Made by a program: the position numbers and the translations under genes. A stretch of 64,000 nt of DNA from Sphingomonas endophytica (GTDB lineage: Bacteria > Pseudomonadota > Alphaproteobacteria > Sphingomonadales > Sphingomonadaceae): positions 1 to 64,000 of the forward strand of contig NZ_LDTB01000014.1 in NCBI RefSeq assembly GCF_001476895.1, in the 5' to 3' direction. Shown in pieces: positions 1 to 9,250 of the stretch (position 1 is its first letter; every line of letters starts with the position of its first letter). Under the pieces are notes generated by a model. It worked only from the letters and a program-made list of their open reading frames with translations. It was not told where the DNA came from and searched no databases.

Positions 1-56
1 GGATTGCTTCACTGCGCTCGCAATGACGGGGGGAGGCGGACCCCACACCCCCGCCC

Positions 57-260
57 GAATGTTGAGTCACCGCGCTACCGTCTCAACATTCGCAACATTC
101 GCGCGCGCCCCGCTCTCCCGTGTTCCGGCGAACGCCGGAACCCAGAGTCAAGCAAAACAAGGCCTTGTGGCAGCAATCGCCGCCACGTCACGCCGCTTGT
201 CGCGTGCGACCGGAATGTTGAGTCACCCCGCCAGCGTCTCAACATTCACAACATTCGCGC
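57..260. repeat. Two direct copies of a 10-bp-stem hairpin repeat
   Basis: Two copies of the same element lie at about 57-106 and 213-260. Each begins GAATGTTGAG, has a 15-base spacer, then the exact reverse complement CTCAACATTC (57-66/82-91 and 213-222/238-247), followed by a short AACATTCGCGCG tail. The spacers differ between copies while the arms are identical, which suggests the folded arm is conserved. They sit in non-coding DNA before the first gene. They could be REP-like elements or transcription terminators; the sequence does not decide. Confidence 0.7.
122..141. repeat. Short perfect palindrome, REP-like
   Basis: GTTCCGGCG and its reverse complement CGCCGGAAC are separated by two bases, giving a 9-bp stem. 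It sits between the two hairpin copies at 57-260. Similar GTTCCGGCGAA words are common in dispersed repeats of sphingomonads; a related GTTCCGGCGAAC occurs at about 59062-59073. Bases 1-35 also resemble the end of another dispersed repeat, cut by the window edge. Confidence 0.5.
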
Positions 261-292
261 GCCCGCGAGAACCCCGCTAAAGCCCCGCCGCC

Positions 293-1906
293 ATGATCCG
301 CATCACCGACCTCAAACTGCCGCTCCATCATGCCGACGAGGCGTTGCCCGCCGCGATCGTCAAGCGGCTGCGCATCACCCCGCGCGACCTGATTCGGTTC
401 GCGGTCGCGCGGCGCGGCAACGACGCGCGCGAACATGGCCGGATCCAGCTGGTCTATACCGTCGACGTCGCGGTGAAGAACGAGGGCACGGTGCTCGCCC
501 GTAACCGCCGCGATCGCGACGTGTCGCTCACCCCCGACACCCGCTACCGCGCGCCGGCCCCGGCGAAGGACGGCGCGCCGCGCCCGGTGGTGATCGGGGC
601 GGGGCCATGCGGGCTGTTCGCGGCGCTCATCCTCGCGCAGGCCGGCTATCGCCCGATCATCCTGGAGCGCGGCAAGGTGGTGCGCGAACGGACCAAGGAC
701 ACCTGGGGCCTGTGGCGGCGCAGCGTCCTGAACCCCGAATCGAACGTCCAGTACGGGGAGGGCGGGGCGGGGACCTTCTCCGACGGCAAGCTCTACAGCC
801 GCATCAAGGACCCGCGGCACCTGAACCGCAAGGTCCTGACCGAATTCGTCAAGGCCGGCGCGCCCGAGGATATCCTGACCGAGGCGCATCCGCATATCGG
901 CACCTTCCGCCTCGTCACGATGGTCGAGAGCATGCGCGCGACGATCGAGGAACTCGGCGGCGAATATCGCTTCTCGACCCGCGTCGACGGCTTCGACATC
1001 GATACCGGCGGGGGGCAGCGGCGGATGCGCGGGCTGCACCTGAACGACGGCGGCTATCTGGAGGCCGAGCATGTCGTGATGGCGATCGGCCACAGCGCGC
1101 GCGACACCTTCGCGCTGCTGCTCGATGCCGGCGTCCATGCCGAGGCCAAGCCCTTCTCGATCGGCGTCCGTATCGAACATCCGCAAAGCTGGATCGACCG
1201 CGCGCGCTTCGGCCCCGATGCCGGGCATCCCATCCTCGGCGCGGCCGAATATCACATCTCGCACCACTGCTCGAACGGGCGGACGGTCTACAGCTTCTGC
1301 ATGTGCCCCGGCGGGACGGTCGTTGCCGCGACCAGCGAGGAAGGGCGCGTCGCCACCAACGGCATGAGCCAATACTCACGTAACGAGCGCAACGCCAATT
1401 CCGGCTTCGTCGTCGCGATCGACCCCGAACGCGACTTCCCCGGCGATGCGCTGGCGGGGCTCGCGCTGCAACGCCATTGGGAGGCGAAGGCGTTCGTCGC
1501 CGGCGGCTCCAACTATCACGCGCCCGCGCAGCGCGTCGGCGATTTCCTGGCGGGCCGCGCCTCGACCACGCTGGGCAGCGTCGTGCCCTCCTATCGTCCT
1601 GGCGTGACCCCGACCGACCTGTCGGAATGCTTGCCAGACTTCGCGATTGCGGCGATGCGTGAAGCGATCCCGGTCTTCGGGCGTCAGATCAAGGGGTACG
1701 ACCATCCCGACGTCGTCATGACGGGGGTGGAGACGCGCACGTCGTCGCCGGTCCGCTTCACGCGCGGCGAGGATCTGCAGAGTCTCAACACGCGCGGCTT
1801 GTTCCCGGCGGGCGAGGGGGCGGGCTATGCCGGCGGCATCCTGTCGGCGGCGGTCGACGGCATCCGCGTCGCCGAAGCGGTCGCCGCGCGCATCGCCGCG
1901 TCATGA
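293..1906 (+). CDS. NAD(P)/FAD-dependent oxidoreductase (COG2509-type)
   Basis: A flavoprotein of 537 residues related to the uncharacterised FAD-dependent dehydrogenases of COG2509. An N-terminal segment of about 95 residues precedes the dinucleotide-binding motif GAGPCG at residues 102-107, with an acidic residue closing the first Rossmann unit (ILERG). The C-terminus carries the flavin-contacting [12 protein letters not shown] stretch followed by a helix, as in family members. Start is ATG at 293. The stop overlaps the ATG of the rluE-like gene by four bases, so the two are probably co-transcribed. Substrate is not known for this family, so no specific reaction is assigned. Confidence 0.85.
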   Translation: MIRITDLKLPLHHADEALPAAIVKRLRITPRDLIRFAVARRGNDAREHGRIQLVYTVDVAVKNEGTVLARNRRDRDVSLTPDTRYRAPAPAKDGAPRPVVIGAGPCGLFAALILAQAGYRPIILERGKVVRERTKDTWGLWRRSVLNPESNVQYGEGGAGTFSDGKLYSRIKDPRHLNRKVLTEFVKAGAPEDILTEAHPHIGTFRLVTMVESMRATIEELGGEYRFSTRVDGFDIDTGGGQRRMRGLHLNDGGYLEAEHVVMAIGHSARDTFALLLDAGVHAEAKPFSIGVRIEHPQSWIDRARFGPDAGHPILGAAEYHISHHCSNGRTVYSFCMCPGGTVVAATSEEGRVATNGMSQYSRNERNANSGFVVAIDPERDFPGDALAGLALQRHWEAKAFVAGGSNYHAPAQRVGDFLAGRASTTLGSVVPSYRPGVTPTDLSECLPDFAIAAMREAIPVFGRQIKGYDHPDVVMTGVETRTSSPVRFTRGEDLQSLNTRGLFPAGEGAGYAGGILSAAVDGIRVAEAVAARIAAS

Positions 1907-2442
1907 CGCTGATCCTGTTCAACAAACCCTATGACGTGCTGAGCCAGTTCACCGATCGCGGCTCGCCGACGACGCGCGCTACCTTGTCGGATTTCATCGA
2001 CGTGCCCGGCGTCTATCCGGCGGGGCGCCTCGACCGCGACAGCGAGGGGTTGCTGCTGCTGACCGACGACGGGCGGCTCCAGGCGCGGATCGCAGATCCG
2101 AAGTTCAAACTGCCCAAGACCTATTGGGTGCAGGTGGAGGGCGTGCCCGACGATGCCGCACTGACAGCGTTGCGTGACGGCGTGACGCTCAAGGACGGCC
2201 CGACCCGCCCTGCCGGGGTCGCGCGGCTGGACGCGCCCGCCATCTGGCCGCGCACGCCGCCGATCCGCTATCGCGCAAGCATCCCCGACACGTGGATCGC
2301 GCTGACGATCAGCGAAGGGCGCAACCGGCAGGTTCGCCGCATGACCGCCGCGGTCGGCCACCCGACGCTGCGGCTGATCCGGTGGCGCATCGGCGACTGG
2401 ACGCTGGGTGATCTTTCGCCGGGCGCGTGGCGGCGCGCATGA
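1903..2442 (+). CDS. rluE: 23S rRNA pseudouridine synthase, RluE type
   Basis: Pseudouridine synthase of 179 residues, belonging to the RsuA/RluB/E/F family, with the RluE architecture: no N-terminal S4 domain, and the protein begins directly with the [13 protein letters not shown] strand. The catalytic aspartate is D44 in [14 protein letters not shown]. The conserved NRQVRRM segment near the C-terminus is also present. RluE isomerises a uridine in the peptidyl-transferase region of 23S rRNA; the exact position here is inferred by family. It starts at an ATGA overlap with the upstream oxidoreductase and ends in an ATGA overlap with the next gene. Confidence 0.88.
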   Translation: MTLILFNKPYDVLSQFTDRGSPTTRATLSDFIDVPGVYPAGRLDRDSEGLLLLTDDGRLQARIADPKFKLPKTYWVQVEGVPDDAALTALRDGVTLKDGPTRPAGVARLDAPAIWPRTPPIRYRASIPDTWIALTISEGRNRQVRRMTAAVGHPTLRLIRWRIGDWTLGDLSPGAWRRA

Positions 2443-2795
2443 AGATCTTCTTCGACGGCGGCTATTCCCCGGCGGGCATGGAATATGCGCTGGTCGCGGG
2501 CGGGCGCACCTATATGCGCCGCGATCTCGGCGCGGGGACCAGCATGGAGGCGGAGTGGCATGCGTTGATCGCCGCGCTGTCGCTGGCGCTCGACCTCGGC
2601 CTGCCCGATGCGCTGCTGCTCGGCGATGCGGCGGCGGTGATCGCGCAGGCGCATGGCGCCATCCGCTGCCCGCCCGCCTGCCGCACGCTGTCCGACCATT
2701 TCCACGCCATGCCCCGGCCGCCACACCTGCGCATCCGCTACATCAAGCGCACGCAGAATCTGGCGGGTATCGCGCTGGAGGCGGTGCGGCGCTAG
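2439..2795 (+). CDS. RNase H-fold protein, probably degenerate
   Basis: A protein of 118 residues with a ribonuclease HI-like fold. Carboxylates corresponding to the first three catalytic positions are visible: D in FFDGGYS, E in SMEAEWHAL and D in LLGDAAAVI. The last aspartate, usually in an N-x-x-AD context, is missing: the segment reads QNLAGIALE. It may therefore be a weak nuclease or a nucleic-acid binder. I chose ATG 2439, which overlaps the rluE stop as ATGA, over GTG 2427. The gene ends on a CTAG that also supplies the stop codon of the convergent chemoreceptor gene. Confidence 0.7.
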   Translation: MKIFFDGGYSPAGMEYALVAGGRTYMRRDLGAGTSMEAEWHALIAALSLALDLGLPDALLLGDAAAVIAQAHGAIRCPPACRTLSDHFHAMPRPPHLRIRYIKRTQNLAGIALEAVRR

Positions 2796-4348
2796 TGCTG
2801 CTCGCCGACGGCGCGGTCGCAGGTGAGGAACGCGACGAACTGGTTGGTGGAAGTCCGCAGCTCGCGTGCGCTGGTCGCCAGGTCGCCCGCGCTGGTGCGC
2901 ACCGTCGCCGACAGCGTCGATGCCTTGCCGATCGTGTCGACCAGCGTGTCGACGCCCTGGCCGATCACCTCGGCCATGCGGGTGGCATGAGTCGCGCCGG
3001 TATCGACCTCCAGCGCGGTCGTGCGCTGCCCGTCGACCGCGCTGGCGATCCCACGCGCCGCGCCCGACACTTCCTCGATCGCGTCGGTCACGCTGCGCAG
3101 CTTGACGCCGGTGTCGGCCACCCCCTCGCGGATCGCCGTCACCAGGGCGCCGATCCGGTCGCTGGCGCGCGTCGTGTCGGCGGACAGCGCCTTCACTTCG
3201 CCCGCGACCACCGCAAAGCCGCGTCCTGCCTCGCCCGCGCGCGCCGCCTCGATGGTGGCGTTCAGCGCCAGCAGGTTGGTCTGCGACGCGATGCGGCGAA
3301 TTTCGTCGAGAAAGCCGTCGATCTGCACCGCCTGTTCCTCCAGCATCGCGGCCGTCTGCACGCTGCGCTGCGCGGCGGTCTGCGCGCCGTCGGTCAGTGT
3401 CGACTGGCGGGAGGCCGCGACCGCGATCGTCTGGATCGAGCGCGACAGGTCGCGGATCGAGGCGGCGACCTGCGCGATCCCGGCCGCCGCCTCGTTCGCG
3501 CCGGTCGCGGTCGATTGCACCTCGATCCGCGCGCGCACCGTGCCGCCTTCCAGATTGATCGCGGCCTGTTCCAGCCGCTCGCTGGCCTGCGCGATGCCGC
3601 ACACGATCGACGTGACCGAGCGCTCGAACTCGCGCGCCAGCATCGTCAACTCGCCGCGCCGTTCGCGCGCCGCCTGATCGGCCTGTTCCTGCCGCCGGCG
3701 CCGCTCGTGCGCGGCTTCCTGCTCGGCGGCACGCGCCTTCTCCATCGCGCGCTCGGTGCTGCGGCGTCCTTCCTCGGCCTGGGCGGTCAGCTCGTTGGCC
3801 TGCTCCAGCGCGCGCTGCTGGGCGGCGAACAGCCGTTCCAGCATGATCGTCAGCACGGTCAGCGCGCCGAACTGCAATCCGACCGCGACGACGTGAAACA
3901 CCACCCGGCCCAGATTGCCGCTGCCGGTGAACACCCATTCCGGCACGAACCATTGCAGCAGCAGATGGTGGATCGCGGTCAGCACCGTGGCCAGCGCGAT
4001 CGGCCGCCAGTCGGCCAGCACCAGCAGCGCCGCCATCGTGACGAAGAAATACATGTGCGCGTCCATCTGCCACGCATGACCGTGCAGCAGGAACACCAGC
4101 AGCGCCGGAATGACCGTCGCGGGCACGCCCATCAGCGTGCGCGCGGTGGCATCGTACCGCCCCGCCATCGCCATGGCGGTCGGGCCGATGTTCATGGCGA
4201 TACCGATCAGCAGCAGCGGGACGACCGCGCCTTGTGCCAGCATAAGGTTGCCGATCAGCAACAAGGTCAGCGACACCCACCCGGCCCATGCCCAGCCGCG
4301 CACGCCATTGCTGCGCATCCGGTCGAGCGGCGTGACCGGCGCGTTCAT
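2792..4348 (-). CDS. Methyl-accepting chemotaxis protein with membrane-embedded N-terminus
   Basis: Chemoreceptor of 518 residues. About 150 N-terminal residues form several hydrophobic helices with no sizeable periplasmic loop. A charged coiled coil follows, then an MCP signalling domain with the hairpin-tip signature (RIASQTNLLALNATIEAARAG) that contacts CheA and CheW. Without a periplasmic sensor it may sense membrane state, an intramembrane ligand or a partner protein. Start at ATG 4348 gives MNAPVTPLDR and overlaps the stop of the upstream small gene as ATGA; the longer upstream frame is not credible. Ligand unknown. No other chemotaxis genes lie nearby. Confidence 0.85.
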   Translation of the reverse strand: MNAPVTPLDRMRSNGVRGWAWAGWVSLTLLLIGNLMLAQGAVVPLLLIGIAMNIGPTAMAMAGRYDATARTLMGVPATVIPALLVFLLHGHAWQMDAHMYFFVTMAALLVLADWRPIALATVLTAIHHLLLQWFVPEWVFTGSGNLGRVVFHVVAVGLQFGALTVLTIMLERLFAAQQRALEQANELTAQAEEGRRSTERAMEKARAAEQEAAHERRRRQEQADQAARERRGELTMLAREFERSVTSIVCGIAQASERLEQAAINLEGGTVRARIEVQSTATGANEAAAGIAQVAASIRDLSRSIQTIAVAASRQSTLTDGAQTAAQRSVQTAAMLEEQAVQIDGFLDEIRRIASQTNLLALNATIEAARAGEAGRGFAVVAGEVKALSADTTRASDRIGALVTAIREGVADTGVKLRSVTDAIEEVSGAARGIASAVDGQRTTALEVDTGATHATRMAEVIGQGVDTLVDTIGKASTLSATVRTSAGDLATSARELRTSTNQFVAFLTCDRAVGEQH

Positions 4349-4662
4349 ACGGTCACCGCGTGGCTGTCGTCGCCACAGCCGCCGGGCGGGGCGGCAAGCA
4401 GCAGCATGTCCCATGAATGGGTCCGCGTCGCGATCCGATCCCGCTGGCCCATGACGATCCACGATCCCGGCAGCGGTCCGCGCCCCAGCAGCGCCGCCCC
4501 CGCCGACAAGGCCAGTTGCGCGGCCGCGTCGGCCTGGCGATCGAACACGGGTATCAACAGAATGCGCCCCTGCGCAGGAGGATACACGCTCATCCCGCCC
4601 AGCGCGACGACGCCGATAACGGTCTGCGAGATCAGCAACATCCGGTTCGAGAGGTTCGCCAT
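4345..4662 (-). CDS. Small membrane-anchored hypothetical protein
   Basis: A protein of 105 residues starting MANLSNRMLL, with one hydrophobic segment at about residues 7-25 (signal anchor or signal peptide) and a second less polar stretch near 45-60. I do not recognise a family. Its stop overlaps the start of the chemoreceptor gene by four bases, so it is probably translationally coupled to it and may be an accessory of that receptor. The upstream sequence at 4663-4729 is AT-rich for this genome and is the likely promoter of the pair. Confidence 0.6.
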   Translation of the reverse strand: MANLSNRMLLISQTVIGVVALGGMSVYPPAQGRILLIPVFDRQADAAAQLALSAGAALLGRGPLPGSWIVMGQRDRIATRTHSWDMLLLAAPPGGCGDDSHAVTV

Positions 4663-4729
4663 GCCGTCTGGCAGTAAGAAAAAACCCTTAACGGCTCGTG
4701 TTGAACGATAAGGAAAAATCCATCTGAAG

Positions 4730-5269
4730 CTATTGCTCCGGGTCGGGGGCGGCCAAGCGCGCGAACGCCCCTGCATGATGGGCCGCGCCGCGCACGCCGC
4801 ACGGCATCAAACCGCCCTGGATCGGCACCGCCATCAGATAGTCGCCAGCATAGGGGGACGCGAAGTTGCGGGCATAATCCGCGTCGAACCCGAACCGCGC
4901 ATAATAATCCGGATCGCCCAGTACGAAGCAGAGCACGATCCGCTCCGCCTCCAGCCGCTCGATCCCGGCATGGATCAGCGCCTCGGCGACACCCTGCCGC
5001 CGATAATCCTGCGCGACCGCCACGGGAGCCAGCGCGACCGCCGCGACGGCCTTGCCGCCGACGTCCACCTGCATACGGCTGAACGCCACCATCCCAGCCA
5101 GCGCGCCGCTCTCCTCGTCGACCGCGACCATCACCAGCACGATGTCGCCGTCGATCGACAGGTGCCGGACCAGATCGGCTTCGTCGGCGCGCGGAAAGAC
5201 GGTGCGCAGCAGCGCGTCGATCGCCGCGACGTCCGGCCCCTGCGCCGGGCGGATCGCGATCGTCGTCAC
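4730..5269 (-). CDS. GNAT family N-acetyltransferase (YhbS-like)
   Basis: An acetyltransferase of 179 residues. The GNAT core is clear: an N-terminal RPAQGPDVAAID strand-helix, a central beta strand ALAPVAVAQDYRRQGVAEALI that contains the acetyl-CoA pyrophosphate loop (RRQGVA), and a C-terminal PDYYARFGF segment typical of YhbS-like proteins. The substrate cannot be told from sequence. Start is GTG 5269, overlapping the stop of the 86-residue membrane protein gene, so it is the last gene of the dnaJ-like/brkB/fabI group. Confidence 0.85.
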   Translation of the reverse strand: MTTIAIRPAQGPDVAAIDALLRTVFPRADEADLVRHLSIDGDIVLVMVAVDEESGALAGMVAFSRMQVDVGGKAVAAVALAPVAVAQDYRRQGVAEALIHAGIERLEAERIVLCFVLGDPDYYARFGFDADYARNFASPYAGDYLMAVPIQGGLMPCGVRGAAHHAGAFARLAAPDPEQ

Positions 5270-5526
5270 GCCATCACGCGGCGCAGCAGCAGGCTGGCGG
5301 CGAAGCCCAGCGTGACGCCCGCCACCATCGCCAGCCAGTAACGGTGGAGGTCGTTGCCGATGTTGGCCGCGGCGGACATGATCGTGGTCATCGTCACCAG
5401 TTCGGCGATCTCTCGGTTGCTCCGTGCACGGCCGACGCCGACGGCCCGGGCGCCGATCAGGGTCACGGCGAAGAGCAGGCCGATCGCGACCGGAATGCGG
5501 ATCGCCGACAACAACTCCACCATCAC
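5266..5526 (-). CDS. Small two-helix membrane protein, hypothetical
   Basis: An 86-residue protein with two predicted membrane helices (about residues 9-28 and 61-81) joined by a polar loop. No family is recognised. It starts 12 bases after fabI ends and its stop overlaps the GNAT gene, so it belongs to that operon. The size and topology are those of many small inner-membrane proteins; no function is proposed. Confidence 0.6.
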   Translation of the reverse strand: MMVELLSAIRIPVAIGLLFAVTLIGARAVGVGRARSNREIAELVTMTTIMSAAANIGNDLHRYWLAMVAGVTLGFAASLLLRRVMA

Positions 5527-5538
5527 CGCCTCCGCTTC

Positions 5539-6369
5539 TTACGCCAGTGCGATGTCCGGCGCGTCCTCCGCCTTCATGCCGATCACGTTATAGCCGGCGT
5601 CGACATGGTGGATCTCCCCCGTCACGCCGCTAGCCAGATCGGACAGCATATAGAGGCCCGCGCCGCCGACGTCCTCAATCGTCACGGTGCGGCGCAGCGG
5701 CGAATTCAGCTCGTTCCACTTCAGGATGTAGTTGAAGTCGCCGATGCCGCGCGCCGCCAGCGTCTGGATCGGCCCGGCCGAGATCGCGTTGATGCGGATA
5801 TTGTCGGGGCCCAGGTCGACCGCCAGATACTTCACGCTGGTCTCCAGCGCCGCCTTCGCCACTCCCATGACGTTGTAATGCGGGATGACCTTCTCCGCGC
5901 CGTAATAGGTCAGCGTCAGGATCGAGCCGCCCTCCGGCATCATCGCCCGCGCACGCTGCGCCACCGCGACCAGCGAATAGGCGGAAATGTTCATCGTCAT
6001 CAGGAAGTTGTCGAGCGTCGTGTCGTAATAACGCCCGCGCAACTGCGACTTGTCCGAAAAGCCGATCGCATGGACGACGAAGTCGATCGTCGGCCATTCC
6101 TGCGCCAGCGCGGCGAAGGTGGCGTCCAGCGCGTCCATGTCGGACACGTCGCAGTCGAACAGCCGGGCGACGCCCAGTTGTTCGGCCAGCGGGCGCACAC
6201 GTTTCTCCATCGCCGCGCCCTGATAGGAAAAGGCCAGATCCGCGCCCGCCTCGCTCAGCTTCTTGGCGATGCCCCACGCGAGCGACTTGTCGTTGGCCAG
6301 CCCCATGATGAGCCCGCGCTTGCCCGCCATCAATCCGTTCACGCGTGTACCTGCTTCATAATTATTCAC
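5539..6369 (-). CDS. fabI: Enoyl-[acyl-carrier-protein] reductase (NADH)
   Basis: FabI, 276 residues, catalyses the last reduction of each fatty-acid elongation cycle, in the cytoplasm. It is a divergent short-chain dehydrogenase: nucleotide-binding GLANDKSLAWGIA near residue 23, and the catalytic pair Y165 and K172 in YNVMGVAK (spacing Y-x6-K, the FabI hallmark). The NAISAGPIQTLAARGI segment is diagnostic of FabI. Start at 6369 overlaps the brkB-like stop as ATGA; M14 is an alternative start that would match the usual FabI N-terminus better. This enzyme is the target of triclosan-type inhibitors in other species. Confidence 0.95.
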   Translation of the reverse strand: MNNYEAGTRVNGLMAGKRGLIMGLANDKSLAWGIAKKLSEAGADLAFSYQGAAMEKRVRPLAEQLGVARLFDCDVSDMDALDATFAALAQEWPTIDFVVHAIGFSDKSQLRGRYYDTTLDNFLMTMNISAYSLVAVAQRARAMMPEGGSILTLTYYGAEKVIPHYNVMGVAKAALETSVKYLAVDLGPDNIRINAISAGPIQTLAARGIGDFNYILKWNELNSPLRRTVTIEDVGGAGLYMLSDLASGVTGEIHHVDAGYNVIGMKAEDAPDIALA

Positions 6370-7313
6370 CCTGTCGCGGTCCCCTCTACAACCGCTTCGG
6401 GGGGCTCCGCCAGTGCCGCGTTGACATGGGCGCCGAACACGAGTCCCAATCCGATCAGATAGAAGAATAGCAGCATCACGACCACACCCGCCAGGCTGCC
6501 GTACGTGAGGTCATAGCCGCCCAGTTGCGACAGCGCCCAGGGCAGACCTGCGGTCATGCTGACCCACCATACGGTCGTGAACAGCGCGCCAGGCCATTTT
6601 AGCGCGTCGCTGCGCCGGTATTTACCGGGCGTCACCGAGTAGAACAGCATGTAGAGCGCGCCGAACATGATGACGGCGGGTACCAGCCGCGCGATGTTCA
6701 GCCATTCCGCGACATGCTGCGCGAACGGCAGCAGACGATAGATGAACTGTTCGGCGGCGGTCAGCAGTCCCTGGACCAGAAACGCGAACAGCGCGATCAC
6801 CACCGAGGCGATGATCGCGAAACTCAGCCCCAGCCGCGCGCGCCAGAGCGATTGCGACGATCGCGTGCCATAGGCGCGGCGAAAGATGTCGCGGATCGTC
6901 TCGGCGAAACTGCCGACCGTCCAGAGTCCGACCAGCGCGCCGAACCATAATAATGGTCCGGTCCGCGCCTGCAGGACGTTGGCGATCGGCGTGCGCAGCA
7001 CCTCCGCCACGTCACGGGGAAGGACCGACAGGAAACTGGCGACCCCGTGCTGCACCTCGTTGCTCTGTCCGAAGATCGACGCGACGGCAGCGGCGACGAT
7101 GAAGAACGGAAACACCGTCATCAGCGCTAGATAGGCCAGGTTGCCGGCGTGGATGAAGCCGTCCGTCCATACACCGACCGCCGCGCGCTTCAGAATTTCC
7201 CAAGCGTACAGGCCGGGGCGCAGCCGGGCGAGCTGGCGGTCCAGCCGTCGCCGCGCAGCACCGTGGCTGCGCCCGCGATCCTCAGGTGTCAGCGATAGCG
7301 GGGCGTCGGTCAC
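6366..7313 (-). CDS. YihY/BrkB family inner-membrane protein
   Basis: A membrane protein of 315 residues with about six hydrophobic helices and the BrkB/YihY features: an amphipathic N-terminal region, then GFIHAGNLAYLALMTVFPF, and conserved YGTRSSQSLWRARLG and PGALFTTVWW blocks. Once called ribonuclease BN by mistake, this family is now regarded as membrane proteins of unclear role. Start is GTG 7313, six bases after the J-domain gene; the stop overlaps fabI. Confidence 0.87.
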   Translation of the reverse strand: MTDAPLSLTPEDRGRSHGAARRRLDRQLARLRPGLYAWEILKRAAVGVWTDGFIHAGNLAYLALMTVFPFFIVAAAVASIFGQSNEVQHGVASFLSVLPRDVAEVLRTPIANVLQARTGPLLWFGALVGLWTVGSFAETIRDIFRRAYGTRSSQSLWRARLGLSFAIIASVVIALFAFLVQGLLTAAEQFIYRLLPFAQHVAEWLNIARLVPAVIMFGALYMLFYSVTPGKYRRSDALKWPGALFTTVWWVSMTAGLPWALSQLGGYDLTYGSLAGVVVMLLFFYLIGLGLVFGAHVNAALAEPPEAVVEGTATG

Positions 7314-7319
7314 GCACCC

Positions 7320-8270
7320 TCAGACGCCCATCGCCGCGCGCGGGTTCCCGCCGCCGTTCCAGTCGGCGACGAACGCCCTCAACGCCGCATCGTCGGCGGG
7401 CACATCGACGATCAACGTCACCAGCTGATCCCCGCGCTCGCCATTCTTGCGATGAAAGCCTTTCCCTTTCAAACGCAGGGTCTTGCCCGATGTTGCGCCC
7501 GCCGGCACGCCGACCATCACCGGGTTTTCGACCGTCGGGCACTTCACCTTGCCGCCCTCCACCGCTTCCTTCAGCGTGATCGGCAGGTCGACGCGCACAT
7601 CGTCGCCGTCGCGCGTGAAGAAGCGGTGCGGCTGGATCTCGATCGTCACGATCGCGTCGCCGTTGCCGCCCGGCCCGGCGTCGCCCTTGCCCGCCAGCCG
7701 CATCTGCGTGCCGGTCTCGACTCCGGCCGGCAGCTTCAGGTCGATCGTGCTGCCGCTGGCCAGCGTCACCCGCTGCGGCGCAAGCGTCGCGGCGTCGGTG
7801 AAGGGGACGCGTAAGGAATAGGCGACGTTGCCGCCCTTCGCCGGCGGCGGCCGCCGTCCGAATCCGCTGGCGAAGCCGCCGCCGGCGTTGCCGCCGCGCG
7901 CGCGTCCGCCGCCGAACAGCCCCTCGAAAATGTCGCTCATGTCGGGGCCGCCCGCGCCGCCGCCACCCATGTCGAAGCCCTCGGCGCGGAAGCCGCCGGC
8001 CCCCGGCTGCCCGCGCCCGCCGGTGCCGAAGCCGAACGGCGCGGCCGGATTGCCGTCGCCGTCGATCTCGCCGCGGTCGAAGCGCGCGCGCTTGTCCTTG
8101 TCGGTCAGCAGGTCATAGGCACCGGTCACCTGCCCGAACCGCTCCGCCGCCTTGGGATTGTCGCGGTTGCGATCGGGATGCAGCTCTTTCGCGAGCTTGC
8201 GATACGCTTTCTTGATGTCCGCCTCGCTGGCGCCGCGCGCCACGCCCAGCGTCGCATATGGATCGGCCAT
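7320..8270 (-). CDS. DnaJ C-terminal domain co-chaperone (CbpA-like)
   Basis: A J-domain protein of 316 residues. The N-terminal J domain carries the HPD motif at residues 31-33, needed to stimulate DnaK ATPase. A glycine-rich linker (about 75-145) follows, then two C-terminal peptide-binding beta domains. The cysteine zinc-finger region of DnaJ is absent, so it is a class B, CbpA-like co-chaperone. It is the first gene of a run that continues into brkB-like, fabI, a membrane protein and a GNAT gene. Confidence 0.9.
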   Translation of the reverse strand: MADPYATLGVARGASEADIKKAYRKLAKELHPDRNRDNPKAAERFGQVTGAYDLLTDKDKRARFDRGEIDGDGNPAAPFGFGTGGRGQPGAGGFRAEGFDMGGGGAGGPDMSDIFEGLFGGGRARGGNAGGGFASGFGRRPPPAKGGNVAYSLRVPFTDAATLAPQRVTLASGSTIDLKLPAGVETGTQMRLAGKGDAGPGGNGDAIVTIEIQPHRFFTRDGDDVRVDLPITLKEAVEGGKVKCPTVENPVMVGVPAGATSGKTLRLKGKGFHRKNGERGDQLVTLIVDVPADDAALRAFVADWNGGGNPRAAMGV

Positions 8271-8330
8271 GTCGTCCCCGGTTGGTGTGTTAGTCGCCTA
8301 TGTGGGACAGGAGTGCGCGAAGCGCAATCG

Positions 8331-9218
8331 TTACGCCGGCTCCATGACCGGCGCGACGTCGACGCTGACGTCCATCGCCTGCGCGCCCGACCCCAGTACC
8401 ACGCCGTCGACCGGCGCGATCTCCGCATAGTCGCGCCCGATCGCGACCACGATGTGGTCGCCCGCCATCCAGATGCCGTTGGTCGGATCGACCCCGACCC
8501 AGCCGCGCGTCGGCCCGCACCAGAGCAGGACCCAGGCATGGGTGGCGTCGGCGCCGACCAGCCGCTCCTGCCCGGGCGGCGGGATGGTGCGGATATAACC
8601 TGAGGCGTAGGCGGCCGGCAGCCCGGCGGCGCGCAACCCCGTCAGCATGATCTGCGCGAAATCCTGACACACCCCGCGCCGTTTCAGGAACGCCTCGTGC
8701 GGCGGCGTGTCCACGAAGGTCGCGCTGGTATCGAAGGCGAAGTCGTGCTGGATGCGGCGAGCCAGCGCGATCCCGGCCTCCAGCGCGTTGCGGTCCGGCG
8801 ACAGGTCCGGCGCGCAATATGCCGCAATCGCGCGGTCCAGCGGGATCAGCGGCGAGGGATAGAGATACGCCGCCGGCCCCGCCGCCGACAGGTCGTTCGA
8901 CGCGCGCGCCAGCGCCGCGATCTCGCCCAGCGTCGGGTCGTCGGCGGCAGGCACGGGGACCAGCCGGTCGACCGTCAGCCGCGCCACGCTCTCGATCGTC
9001 AACTGCCGCACCGGCTCGTCGACGATCAGCCGGGTGACATGCGCCAGCCCCGCCTCGGCATGGGCGACGGTGGTGCGGCCCGATGGCGCAACGTGCAGCG
9101 CATATTCCTCGATATGCTGGCCCGGCCAGTCGATCGGCCTCAGCCGCAAATTGCAGCGCGCGAACTTGACCGCATTGCCATAATCGAAACGGGTGATGTG
9201 GCGGATGTCGTAGCGCAT
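8331..9218 (-). CDS. Transglutaminase-like cysteine protein
   Basis: A protein of 295 residues with an N-terminal bacterial transglutaminase-associated beta domain (YDIRHITRFDYG) and a transglutaminase-like core. The triad is visible: C184 in RGVCQDFAQ, H227 in DATHAWV and D244 in VGVDPTNG. No signal peptide is seen, so it is probably cytoplasmic. Homologues generally sit beside circularly permuted ATP-grasp and alpha-E proteins, as here, where the fusion gene ends 32 bases upstream. The set is thought to make or trim a peptide-like product, but the product is not known. Confidence 0.88.
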   Translation of the reverse strand: MRYDIRHITRFDYGNAVKFARCNLRLRPIDWPGQHIEEYALHVAPSGRTTVAHAEAGLAHVTRLIVDEPVRQLTIESVARLTVDRLVPVPAADDPTLGEIAALARASNDLSAAGPAAYLYPSPLIPLDRAIAAYCAPDLSPDRNALEAGIALARRIQHDFAFDTSATFVDTPPHEAFLKRRGVCQDFAQIMLTGLRAAGLPAAYASGYIRTIPPPGQERLVGADATHAWVLLWCGPTRGWVGVDPTNGIWMAGDHIVVAIGRDYAEIAPVDGVVLGSGAQAMDVSVDVAPVMEPA

Positions 9219-9250
9219 CGGTCAGCAGTTCCCACCTTTCGCGTGCGCCC

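Noticed and set aside
4..504. Frame covering the repeat region and the start of the first gene
   Set aside because: The translation is repeat-derived and runs into the clear oxidoreductase gene in another frame.
2408..4711. Plus-strand frame of 767 codons opposite the chemoreceptor gene
   Set aside because: Low-complexity arginine/histidine-rich translation and no start signal; the minus strand carries clear MCP motifs.
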